Source: Lactiplantibacillus paraplantarum (GTDB lineage Bacteria > Bacillota > Bacilli > Lactobacillales > Lactobacillaceae). Taken from it: 64,000 bases of DNA. Positions 38,298 through 45,949 of the stretch are shown here, piece after piece. The stretch is taken from positions 3,038,001 to 3,102,000 of the forward strand of contig NZ_CP032744.1 in NCBI RefSeq assembly GCF_003641145.1, given 5' to 3'. The notes beneath the pieces are model-generated. The model was not told the origin of the DNA, did not search any database, and saw only the letters and a list, made by a program, of their open reading frames with translations. Numbering within the stretch: position 1 is the stretch's first letter; every line of letters starts with the position of its first letter. A program made the position numbers and the translations under genes.

Positions 38298-39137
38298 CTA
38301 TTTTTTCGCTGGTTGATGATGATCAATCGCGTATTGACGCCGACCACCTGGCTTTGGAATCATGTCAGAAATCATCATATTTAAACCACCATCAACGGTC
38401 ACTTCGCCACCATTAGTGTAATCAGAACGATCACTAGCCATGAACAGAACCGTATTAGCAATATCATCCAAAGTCCCAATACGACGACTAGCAACTAGGC
38501 GTTCACGACCCTCTTCAACTTTAGGATCACTATAGAAATTCTTAGACAAAGGTGTTTTGACTAAACAAGGTAAAACGCAGTTACTCCGAACGCCATATTG
38601 GCCCCATTCAGCAGCCATTTGCTTAGACATCATGTTAACCGCGGCCTTGGTCGTACTATAAGCACCACTGTAAGTTTCTGGGTAACGTGATGCCACCGTT
38701 GAGATGTGTACCATTGCACCGTGCTTTTGTTGAATCATAACACGTCCAAAACGTTGTGACATTAAGAAGTATCCCGTCAAATTAACGTTCAAGGCTGCTT
38801 GCCATTCATCAAGTCGTAAATCTTCAAATGGCGAGAAGCGTAAGATGGCAGCAGTATTAACCAGCACATCAATTTCACCAAATTTATCTGTAACTGCTTT
38901 AACTGCAGCATCTACCTCTTCTTCATTAGTTGTATTGCACTTAACCGCAAGCGTCTCAACACCATACTTGTCTGTCAATTCCTTAGCGTATGTCTCAGTT
39001 TTATCTGCAATCATATCAATTAAAACGATCTTGGCACCCTGTTTTGCAAATTCTTCACAAAATTTCGTACCCATACCACCAACGGCACCCGTAATTGCAA
39101 CTACTTTATCTGTTAATCCTAACCAATTGTTATTCAT
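38298..39137 (-). CDS. Short-chain dehydrogenase/reductase of the quinate/shikimate operon
   Basis: This NAD(P)-dependent oxidoreductase has 279 residues. The cofactor loop is TGAVGGMG near residue 15, an NAD-favouring acidic residue is in VLIDM, and the catalytic serine and YxxxK are in HISTVASRY and YSGAYSTTKAAV. The C-terminal DGGLNMM is typical of classical SDRs. The ATG at 39137 is preferred over a TTG just before it, with AAGGAGCG upstream. It is a candidate for the NAD-dependent hydroaromatic dehydrogenase reported biochemically in L. plantarum. That match is inferred. Confidence 0.87.
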   Translation of the reverse strand: MNNNWLGLTDKVVAITGAVGGMGTKFCEEFAKQGAKIVLIDMIADKTETYAKELTDKYGVETLAVKCNTTNEEEVDAAVKAVTDKFGEIDVLVNTAAILRFSPFEDLRLDEWQAALNVNLTGYFLMSQRFGRVMIQQKHGAMVHISTVASRYPETYSGAYSTTKAAVNMMSKQMAAEWGQYGVRSNCVLPCLVKTPLSKNFYSDPKVEEGRERLVASRRIGTLDDIANTVLFMASDRSDYTNGGEVTVDGGLNMMISDMIPKPGGRRQYAIDHHQPAKK

Positions 39138-39163
39138 CAATACTCGCTCCTTCTAATCAATAC

Positions 39164-40015
39164 TTAGGCTTGAACTGGTTCTTTTAAAATTTCTGGCCAA
39201 GCTTGCTTTAAAACTGAAACAGTCTGCTTATAAGTGTAATCAGCAACGTAATCAATACCTTTAGCCATATATTGGTCTGAAATCACTTCAACACCAATCA
39301 CCTTAGGGTCAACACCTGCATCCTTGATCATCTTCACGAATCCGGCAGTATCCAAATCGCCAGCACCAGGTGCCAAACGATCATGCATGGATTCATCCCG
39401 CAAAATGGAATCCGCGTAAGGCCGGGTATAAGCATCATCAATTTGTATTGAGATTACTCGCTTTGCTTGTTCCTTAGTCAGTAGATCGTATGATTGGTTG
39501 GCTCGTACCCAATGCCACATATCTAGTAACATATAGACATTGTCACAGTTAGCCTTTTGCATAATCTTCCAAGTCTTATCTAAGTTAGGTAAGCCACTGT
39601 ATGGCATTGGTTCCAACGCAATAATCAAGTCACCAGCCCGTGCTGCTAGTTCTTGTAATTTCCTTGCAGTATAGTCAATGTCGTAGTCTTCCATTAAGCC
39701 GGTATTAATGTGCTTTACACCAAATAGTTCACACATATGGAAGCAAGCTTGTTCTTTATATTTCTGTTCATATGTGCGAGTTGCTTCACACCACTGAACA
39801 ATATACTCAACTTCAGTACACCGAATATTGTATTTGTCCAAAATTGCAAGAATATCATTATCCGTTAAGCCTTCGTTCAGGGCATCCACGTAGGTTTCAG
39901 CGCGTAACCCAATACCGTCATAGCCAGCGGCACTAGCAGCCTTGCAACGATCTTCAAATGTACACTGATCACCAAGTGTCCAGGAACTAATTGTAATTGG
40001 ATGTGCTTTTGTCAT
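39164..40015 (-). CDS. Xylose-isomerase-like TIM barrel protein, possible 3-dehydroshikimate dehydratase
   Basis: This 283-residue AP-endonuclease-2/xylose-isomerase-like barrel has metal-ligand candidates in ALEPMPYSG (Glu), LLDMWHWVRAN (Asp and His), SIQIDD and GVEVIS (Glu). The set matches the pattern of AsbF/QuiC-type dehydroshikimate dehydratases, but also of sugar isomerases of the IolI/hydroxypyruvate type. In this operon a dehydratase yielding protocatechuate is plausible, while isomerase activity cannot be excluded. GGAGGAAG supports the ATG at 40015. It is the first gene of the operon, under a perfect cre site. Confidence 0.72.
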   Translation of the reverse strand: MTKAHPITISSWTLGDQCTFEDRCKAASAAGYDGIGLRAETYVDALNEGLTDNDILAILDKYNIRCTEVEYIVQWCEATRTYEQKYKEQACFHMCELFGVKHINTGLMEDYDIDYTARKLQELAARAGDLIIALEPMPYSGLPNLDKTWKIMQKANCDNVYMLLDMWHWVRANQSYDLLTKEQAKRVISIQIDDAYTRPYADSILRDESMHDRLAPGAGDLDTAGFVKMIKDAGVDPKVIGVEVISDQYMAKGIDYVADYTYKQTVSVLKQAWPEILKEPVQA

Positions 40016-40090
40016 AATAACTTCCTCCAAGGATAGTGGATTCGTAACATGCATGTTTTGTGATTCACATAATTTATTTTACAAGTTAAA

Positions 40091-40104
40091 TGTAACCGCT
40101 GTCA
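40091..40104 (-). promoter_or_regulatory. Perfect cre site upstream of the quinate/shikimate operon
   Basis: TGTAACCGCTGTCA matches TGWAANCGNTNWCA at all positions and lies about 80 bases before the TIM-barrel start. CcpA control of aroE-type genes marks this as a catabolic operon. Confidence 0.75.
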
Positions 40105-40141
40105 GGTCTAGCGTCCAATTGCTTTTAGGTGTTGCTAGCCA

Positions 40142-40204
40142 TAGCCAAAAGTTATCAATTCTGGTATATTAGCCGTAGTAACTAGCTCTAGCCAACAGTT
40201 ATCA
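40142..40204. promoter_or_regulatory. 16-base direct repeat, candidate LysR binding sites
   Basis: TAGCCAAAAGTTATCA (40142-40157) and TAGCCAACAGTTATCA (40189-40204) differ by one base and are 47 bases apart start to start. They lie between the divergent TIM-barrel and LysR genes. Confidence 0.65.
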
Positions 40205-40241
40205 CCTTGCCAAAAGCAAACTTTAGGAGGTCAGTTGTCTC

Positions 40242-41147
40242 ATGAATTTAGATCACTTGCGTTATTTCGCCGCTTTATCGAGGACTGAAAACTATACACA
40301 AACTGCCAAGCTGTTACATATTACACAACCTAGCCTAACCAAAGCTATTCACTCCTTAGAGTCAGAGTTAAATATCGATCTCTTTCAAAAATCCGGACGC
40401 AGTGTACAACTAACGCCAGCTGGAAAAGTCTTTGCTAGTGATATCGAATCCGTACTACTACAATTAGATAAAAGTGTGACGAATGTTAAACGCTTCAATC
40501 AGCAAAAAGCGCCCATTCGTATTGCTGCACTTCGCACATTGAGTATTAAGTGGCTTCCAGATATAGCCCAACGATTCCTTCAATTGAGCCCGCACGCTGC
40601 CGTGCAATTTCAGTTCAATACGGATACCGGCCTATCCCCAGATATCCTAAACGGTCTTCGAAACGACAAGTATGATGTAACGTTTTGTTCAAAGATGGAT
40701 CATTTTAGCGATATTGAATTCTTCCCAGTTGCTGAACAAACAATGGTCTGTATCACGCCAATGACTCATCCACTGGCCAATCGTTCTAGCATCAACTTAG
40801 CAGAAACACTCGCCTACCCTCAAATCACTTTTTCGCAACGCAGTGGTCTCCATCCAATCATGCAAAAATTATTTAATGATTGCGGCGGTCAACCAATTAG
40901 TGCTTACGCTGTAGAGGAGGACCAAGCAATTGCTGGATTGGTCGCCAGTGGTTTTGGTATCGCCGTTGTGCCAAATATGTCCATCCTACAAAATATGCCG
41001 GTAAAGATCATTCCTTTATCGTTCCCAACTTGGCAGCGAATCTTATACATGGGTACACTTAAACACCATACGTCCCAACCAGCACTTGAAGAATTTATTA
41101 GCTTTGTTCGTGACCAAAGTAAGACACTTTCAATTAATAATATTTAA
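40242..41147 (+). CDS. LysR-family regulator of the TIM barrel-SDR-aroE-aroE-MFS operon
   Basis: This 301-residue protein has a winged helix-turn-helix (YTQTAKLLHITQPSLTKAIHSLESEL) and a substrate-binding effector domain. GGAGG lies upstream of the ATG. It is divergent from the operon and followed by an MFS gene in the same direction, after a terminator. It resembles the LysR at 34206 in the effector region (SQNSGLRP / SQRSGLHP, YEVEEDHTMAGFV / YAVEEDQAIAGLV), which suggests similar inducers. Confidence 0.88.
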   Translation: MNLDHLRYFAALSRTENYTQTAKLLHITQPSLTKAIHSLESELNIDLFQKSGRSVQLTPAGKVFASDIESVLLQLDKSVTNVKRFNQQKAPIRIAALRTLSIKWLPDIAQRFLQLSPHAAVQFQFNTDTGLSPDILNGLRNDKYDVTFCSKMDHFSDIEFFPVAEQTMVCITPMTHPLANRSSINLAETLAYPQITFSQRSGLHPIMQKLFNDCGGQPISAYAVEEDQAIAGLVASGFGIAVVPNMSILQNMPVKIIPLSFPTWQRILYMGTLKHHTSQPALEEFISFVRDQSKTLSINNI

Positions 41148-41151
41148 GCAC

Positions 41152-41206
41152 AACAAAATCACATGCAATCAATAACCTGAGGCTATTGATTGCATGTGAT
41201 TTTGTT
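41152..41206. terminator. Strong terminator after lysR
   Basis: A perfect 23-bp stem, beginning AACAAAATCACATGC, has a nine-base loop and a T-rich 3' side. The following 200 bases contain AT-rich promoter-like sequence and a partial cre match (41290-41303). Confidence 0.88.
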
Positions 41207-41409
41207 ATTAGACACTTTCTGAAGTCGTGTTAAAATTTGAATTGAATCAATGATTGTGAATTATATATCAATAAAATGGATAAATTATAAACAATCGCTT
41301 ACATTACTGTTATTTATAGCTATCAAGGTGTTCATTAGCACTTCATAAAAGCGCTGTATATACATTGATTTACTGGACTTTGTGAAATTAAGAATTTGCG
41401 GGTGATACT

Positions 41410-42633
41410 ATGGAACTCAAAGAAAAGCAGGGCATGACTATGAAACATAAAACATACTTACCATTAGCTGCTGGGATTTATTTGAATTATGCTATTTTAG
41501 GAATGGCAACCATTATCGTGTCCCAATACGGGACCCAATTTCAAGCATTGTGGCATACTGATGTTAAGGGCCTCTCAACCGTTATTGCAATGATTGGAAT
41601 TGGCCGACTATTGACGATTCTAGTTGCGGGTTATCTTTCTGATCGTTTAGGCCGTAAAGGAACCATGCTAATCGGCATGATTGCACAAATCATATTTCTG
41701 ATGGGACTGTTCTTCAGTACCAGTTTAATCAGTGCTTGTATTGCCGCGCTCTTTATGGGCGCAACTAATTCTTTTGGTGACACAGCTAGTTACCCAGCAC
41801 TAACTGATGCTTTTCAAGAGCAAGCAGCAAGTATGAATTCATTAGTAAAGGCAGCCATGTCACTTGCACAGTTTGTTCTGCCATTCATTGTCGCTGCTCA
41901 GCCTAATGCTCAGGTTACGCTAGTCATCATGGTTATTGTCATGGTTCTAGATATCATTCTAATTGGATTGGCCAGTTTTGCACCACAAACGCTAACTCAA
42001 AAACACACTAAAAATACTGACACGTCCAAAAATAATGTTCAGCCCAACGGCGCCAAACCTTCGATGCTAATCGACGGTAGTTTGCTAATCATTGTGGGCT
42101 TTACACTCTCATTCACGTTTTACATTTTTTCACAGTACGCGCCAAACTTTGGTAGTAGCGTCTTAAAGTTAGGCTTAAACAGCGCTAAATCACTGATTTC
42201 ATGGTATGCAATGGCATCGCTAGTATCTGTCTTCATTACATCCTCTTTAGTCACCCGTGTTAAACCGATCAAGTTGATTTTTGCTTATACACTGATTTCA
42301 TTTCTTGCATTACTGCAAATGGTCGTCATTCCTAGTGCTGATGGTGCTCGGTTAACTGCCATCGCAATTGGGTTCTTCGCTGCCGGCGGTATCTGGCAGC
42401 TAGGCCTAACCTTACTAAGCCAATATTTCCCTGCCGAAAAAGGCAAAGTAACGGGTTACTACAGTTTCGCCACTGCCCTGACCTTCTTCGTGGGTCCGTT
42501 AGTCTCCAGTTTTATCATTGACGATACGGCTACCAGCGTTCTCCATGTTTTCGAAATTGATACTGGGGTCACGTTGCTCAGTCTTGTAATCGTTATCATT
42601 CTAATGATCAGAAACCGAAAATTTTCTGTTTAA
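41410..42633 (+). CDS. MFS transporter, second permease of the quinate/shikimate locus
   Basis: This 407-residue major-facilitator protein has 12 predicted helices and motif A (GYLSDRLGRKG). Its architecture matches the permease at 35169-36422 (LNYAILGMATIIVSQYGTQF versus FAYFILGIASSIMGQYKTEF). It may move a substrate or product of the same pathway, for example exchange of quinate with a reduced product. The start is uncertain: ATG 41410 has GGGTG upstream, and ATG 41434 is an alternative. Confidence 0.82.
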   Translation: MELKEKQGMTMKHKTYLPLAAGIYLNYAILGMATIIVSQYGTQFQALWHTDVKGLSTVIAMIGIGRLLTILVAGYLSDRLGRKGTMLIGMIAQIIFLMGLFFSTSLISACIAALFMGATNSFGDTASYPALTDAFQEQAASMNSLVKAAMSLAQFVLPFIVAAQPNAQVTLVIMVIVMVLDIILIGLASFAPQTLTQKHTKNTDTSKNNVQPNGAKPSMLIDGSLLIIVGFTLSFTFYIFSQYAPNFGSSVLKLGLNSAKSLISWYAMASLVSVFITSSLVTRVKPIKLIFAYTLISFLALLQMVVIPSADGARLTAIAIGFFAAGGIWQLGLTLLSQYFPAEKGKVTGYYSFATALTFFVGPLVSSFIIDDTATSVLHVFEIDTGVTLLSLVIVIILMIRNRKFSV

Positions 42634-42661
42634 GTACAGCTGTGAATCAATAATACGAATC

Positions 42662-42712
42662 AATAAATAGGCCTAGGTTACGCCAGCATTGCTCAACCTA
42701 AGCCTATTTATT
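42662..42712. terminator. Bidirectional terminator after the MFS gene
   Basis: A stem AATAAATAGGC with GCCTATTTATT has an inner TAGGTT/AACCTA extension and lies between convergent genes. Confidence 0.85.
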
Positions 42713-42769
42713 ATTTAAATTGAAGACTTCCAAAATTGACTTTCTTATAGCACTAAAACGCGCTACCTT

Positions 42770-43141
42770 TCACCCTCTGACACTCACCAATATCTGTACC
42801 ACCACCATCAAGGTCGCCAAAACATCTAGCACCCAACTACTCCACACATAGTAGTTTTCCATTGGTCGATATTTTTGACGCGTCACTTTAAGATTTTTCT
42901 CGTATAACCGATTGAAGAAAATAAATAGCCAGATAAAGAACCACAAAATCAGACAAAAGACTGGATAAATAAAAATATTGCTCTTGATTCCCCACGGTGT
43001 CAGACTCGTGACGGCGGTTGGCACGTAGACACGATCAGGTAATAGTGGGTATGCGATAATTGCCAATAATAGCGGTAATAACGCTAATCCCGTCTGCCGC
43101 CACAAATTATAGTGGCCGTGCTCATCTTTAACATTAAACAT
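42770..43141 (-). CDS. Small membrane protein, DUF1648-like
   Basis: This 123-residue protein has three predicted membrane helices (about residues 15-35, 52-75, 100-120). The segment LPDRVYVPTAVTSLTPWG resembles the conserved LP-x-IP-x-H region of DUF1648, but without the histidine. The start overlaps the esterase stop by eight bases, with GGGAGG upstream, so it is co-translated with the esterase. Function unknown. Confidence 0.7.
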   Translation of the reverse strand: MFNVKDEHGHYNLWRQTGLALLPLLLAIIAYPLLPDRVYVPTAVTSLTPWGIKSNIFIYPVFCLILWFFIWLFIFFNRLYEKNLKVTRQKYRPMENYYVWSSWVLDVLATLMVVVQILVSVRG

Positions 43142-43925
43142 TGCGCCAACCTCCCTTAATTAACCAGTGCATTGCAAATGGTAACTGATGATTCCAGAGC
43201 CGCCAATCATGGTGACCATGCTGTAACTGCCATTCAAATCGGTCTTTAAATACGTCCGCCAACTGTGGCTTGAAGGCTTCGTCCATTGACCGTAACATAT
43301 CTTGATCACCCGTCGCCATTAGAACACGTAGCGTCCCCCAGTTTGTCGGTTGCTGTACCAAGTAAGACAAATCTGCTGGCGTCCCTTGCATCTGTGCTGG
43401 TGAGAAAGCCAGCTCAAGGTCTGGCATAATTGCCGATTGTTCCACGTGAAACCTTTTGAGATTCGTCACTGGTGATAGTGCCGCGACAGCCGCAAACCGG
43501 TGTGGATAGGTAAAGGCATAACGTAATGCCCCGTAGCCCCCCATGGAGTTCCCCAACAAATAATTATCTTCCGGTCGTGCCGACAACGGGAAGATATAAC
43601 GCATTCGTGTCGGTAACTCGTGGGTCAAATAATCCCAATAGCGTGGACCATGGACCATATTCGTATAAAATCCCCGCCCCGTTTCCGGCATGACAACCGC
43701 TACTCGGTATTGCGTCGCCAGTAGTTCGATTTCCGTTCGCCGCAACCATGACGTTGCGTCCCCGCCTAAGCCATGCAACAGCCACACAGTGGGCAGACGG
43801 TGATCCCCACTCGTATATTCCGGTAGAATCTGTCCAGCCGCGTTCACTGGTTCCGGCAAGATGACTTGGACTTGAACTGACTGTCGTAATACGTTGGAAT
43901 ACAAATTATTACTGTGAATTGACAT
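43134..43925 (-). CDS. Alpha/beta-hydrolase esterase, tributyrin-esterase (EstA) type
   Basis: This 263-residue serine hydrolase has the oxyanion segment LLHGLGGDATSW, the nucleophile in GNSMGGYGALRYA, the acid aspartate in MATGDQDML, and the histidine in HGHHDWRLWNH. It resembles lactic-acid-bacterial tributyrin esterases and S-formylglutathione hydrolases, with short-chain acyl esters expected. No signal peptide is present. It lies 29 bases downstream of the broken GntR gene in the same direction. The coding sequence contains a parS-like site at 43438. Confidence 0.88.
   Translation of the reverse strand: MSIHSNNLYSNVLRQSVQVQVILPEPVNAAGQILPEYTSGDHRLPTVWLLHGLGGDATSWLRRTEIELLATQYRVAVVMPETGRGFYTNMVHGPRYWDYLTHELPTRMRYIFPLSARPEDNYLLGNSMGGYGALRYAFTYPHRFAAVAALSPVTNLKRFHVEQSAIMPDLELAFSPAQMQGTPADLSYLVQQPTNWGTLRVLMATGDQDMLRSMDEAFKPQLADVFKDRFEWQLQHGHHDWRLWNHQLPFAMHWLIKGGWRNV
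43438..43453. promoter_or_regulatory. parS-like chromosome segregation site
   Basis: TGTTCCACGTGAAACC matches the ParB/Spo0J consensus TGTTNCACGTGAAACA at 14 of the 15 defined positions, with only the last base differing. It lies inside the esterase gene, as many parS sites lie in coding DNA near the replication origin. The origin itself is not in the window. Confidence 0.7.
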
Positions 43926-44595
43926 TGTGTGACACTCCTCTCGTTACCCACCAATCAACGAATTCGATTGGTCGTTACTGACTTGGAATCACTAGTCAGT
44001 GCCAGGCCAAAATAGTTAGGTAGCATATAACTAACAGTGTATTCCAACGGTTGCTCTCCCTGAAATACCCAACGCTCGATCTTAATCACCGTTGTCTCCA
44101 TACCAACGTGCAAATAATCTGCTATTCGTTGGCTGGGAACGCAGGTCGCCGCATATTCTTGCTCAAACGGTTGTCGTGATAAATCAAGTTGCGCGTATTT
44201 TCGAATCACTGCATAAATTGAATGTACTTCCCTCAACTTTTTCATAGCTGTATCAGGAATCAGCGAAGCTAAATACCATGATTGTGAAAATTCAAATGGC
44301 GCCCGTTTGATTTCACGCAACCGTTCTAAATACCAGATTGCTGTACCGGCTTCAAATTTAGCTCGTGTTGGTAAAGCCATCTCCTGATCAGCAACTAGAA
44401 TGGCAACCTGCTCCTCGTCAACATCATACGTATGGGTATCCGTAATCCGAACAGCTGTCCCACGATTGAACTTAGAAACAAAGCTGCCTTTTCCTTGAAC
44501 ACGGTAAATATAGCCCTGGTCAGCTAACATATTTAGCACTCGTACCACTGTCGTAGAACTTACCTGATACTTTTTGCGCAACTCACTTTCACTAT

Positions 44596-45628
44596 GGCAA
44601 ATTCTATAATTAATCCGAACAGAAATTAAAAAGCCCAAAGCAATCACTTACAATGGTAGTAGCTAATTCCAACCAATATAGGGAGTGATTACTTTGGGTA
44701 CATCTACTTTATCACGTTTTCAACGTGGCGCACTAGCACAACTGGTCAATGAGGGGAATAAATCTTACCAAGTAATGGCTGACGCCTTAGGCGTCGCCAA
44801 AGCTACGATTAGCTATGAGTTGGACCGGGTTAAACCTTATGATCCAGAATTAGCTCAGCAAGATGCAGATCGCAAAAGGCGGAATTGCGGTCGTCGTTCG
44901 ATGCTGACGGCAGCATTAGCGACTTTAATTACCAATCACTTACGATTAACCTGGTCACCAGAAACCATTGCGGCCGCTTATAACTTGAGCACTGCGTCAA
45001 TTTATAATTGGCTTAATCGTGGCTGGCTCCCCTTCAAATTGACTGATCTACCCAATCGGAATGTCCGCCAGCACCGAGTGAGCGAAAATCGGGGGAAATT
45101 TACAAGTGGGACTTCCATCGAACAACGGCCAACAACTGTTAATCAACGGTTAGCTTTTGGTCATTGGGAAGTAGATACGGTGCTTTCTAGTCGAGGTGAG
45201 TCACGATCATGTCTGGTTACATTCGTAGAACGTAAGACCCGACTTCTATGGGCCATCAAAGCCCCTAATAGAACGGCTAAGGCTCTAAACACCGCCTTTG
45301 GCAAGTTTATGGGGGCCTTCGGTCCCCAAGTAAAATCCATTACTGTTGATCATGGTAAAGAGTTTGCCAATTATCAGGCCTTAGAACAGGATTATCAGAT
45401 CAAAGTTTATTTTTGCCATCCATATTCACCATGGGAGCGAGGTTCCAATGAATATTTTAATAGACGGTTACGCTGGTTCTTCCCGAAAAAGACCAATTTT
45501 AGCCAAGTAACGACTGATGAGATCCTAGCAGCACTTGAACTAATTAATCAACGACCATTAAAAATACATCATCAACAGACTGCCATTGAAAGATTCCGGG
45601 CTTGTTCGGATTAAACTTGTAATTTGCC
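44596..45628 (+). mobile_element. IS30-family insertion sequence
   Basis: The element is 1,033 bp with inverted ends: GGCAAATTCTATAATTAATC at the left and GGCAAATTACAAGTTTAATC at the right, reading inwards, both followed by CGAACA. It is flanked by the direct repeat CTAT (44592-44595 and 45629-45632), the target duplication. One intact transposase gene fills it. The clean duplication and intact frame point to a recent insertion. Confidence 0.92.
44694..45614 (+). CDS. IS30-family transposase
   Basis: This DDE transposase has about 306 residues. An N-terminal helix-turn-helix (YQVMADALGVAKATISYELDR) is followed by the integrase core with the acidic residues in HWEVDTVLS, ITVDHGKEFA and PWERGSNEYFNRRLRWFFPK, the last being the classic IS30 signature. 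I prefer the TTG at 44694, with GGGAG eight bases upstream, over the GTG at 44685. The gene is complete. Confidence 0.9.
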   Translation: MGTSTLSRFQRGALAQLVNEGNKSYQVMADALGVAKATISYELDRVKPYDPELAQQDADRKRRNCGRRSMLTAALATLITNHLRLTWSPETIAAAYNLSTASIYNWLNRGWLPFKLTDLPNRNVRQHRVSENRGKFTSGTSIEQRPTTVNQRLAFGHWEVDTVLSSRGESRSCLVTFVERKTRLLWAIKAPNRTAKALNTAFGKFMGAFGPQVKSITVDHGKEFANYQALEQDYQIKVYFCHPYSPWERGSNEYFNRRLRWFFPKKTNFSQVTTDEILAALELINQRPLKIHHQQTAIERFRACSD

Positions 45629-45810
45629 CTATAAAAAGGATCATTTTTACGAAAATGATTAGCATTTAATTCCAACACTAGCGCACTTAAAATAGTTTGA
45701 TAAATTGGTTCCTTTCGACTCATAAACACCACCATCCAATCCTCAATAACTTAATGCATTAAATGTCTATACTTAATCGAATTTTGTTAATATCGAATAA
45801 TTAACCACGA

Positions 45811-45824
45811 TGAAAGCGTTAACT
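45811..45824 (+). promoter_or_regulatory. cre site upstream of the PTS-murQ operon
   Basis: TGAAAGCGTTAACT matches the cre consensus at 13 of 14 positions. A perfect palindrome TTAATGCATTAA (45751-45762) lies between it and the broken GntR gene and could be the GntR operator. Confidence 0.6.
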
Positions 45825-45949
45825 ATACTGCTATATTATGCTATACTCACTCATGAAATCAAGTTAATGTGTTAACTTAAATTAAATTCAAGGGGGAATT
45901 TATTTTACGATTAATCGCACCAACTAACTTTTAAGGAGATGAGTCAATC

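Larger units (their letters stand above)
43955..45723 (-). pseudogene. GntR/HutC-family regulator split by an IS30 element
   Basis: The N-terminal part (45633-45723, MSRKEPIYQTIL to NDPFY) and the C-terminal part (43955-44595, SESELRKKYQVSS onwards, UTRA-type ligand domain) are separated by a 1,033-bp insertion. Removing the insertion and one CTAT copy restores an open frame reading NDPFYSESELRKK. The DNA-binding domain is therefore split and the regulator is presumably inactive. The remaining downstream frame could still give a truncated protein. It is divergent from the PTS-murQ operon and upstream of the esterase, so either may have been its target. Confidence 0.9.

Noticed and set aside
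38845..39156. 103-codon plus-strand frame opposite the SDR gene
   Set aside because: It is a Ser/Thr/Val-rich antisense shadow, as typically arises opposite Rossmann-fold genes.
41290..41303. cre-like AACAATCGCTTACA before the second MFS gene
   Set aside because: Only 11 of 14 positions match, so I did not list it as a feature.
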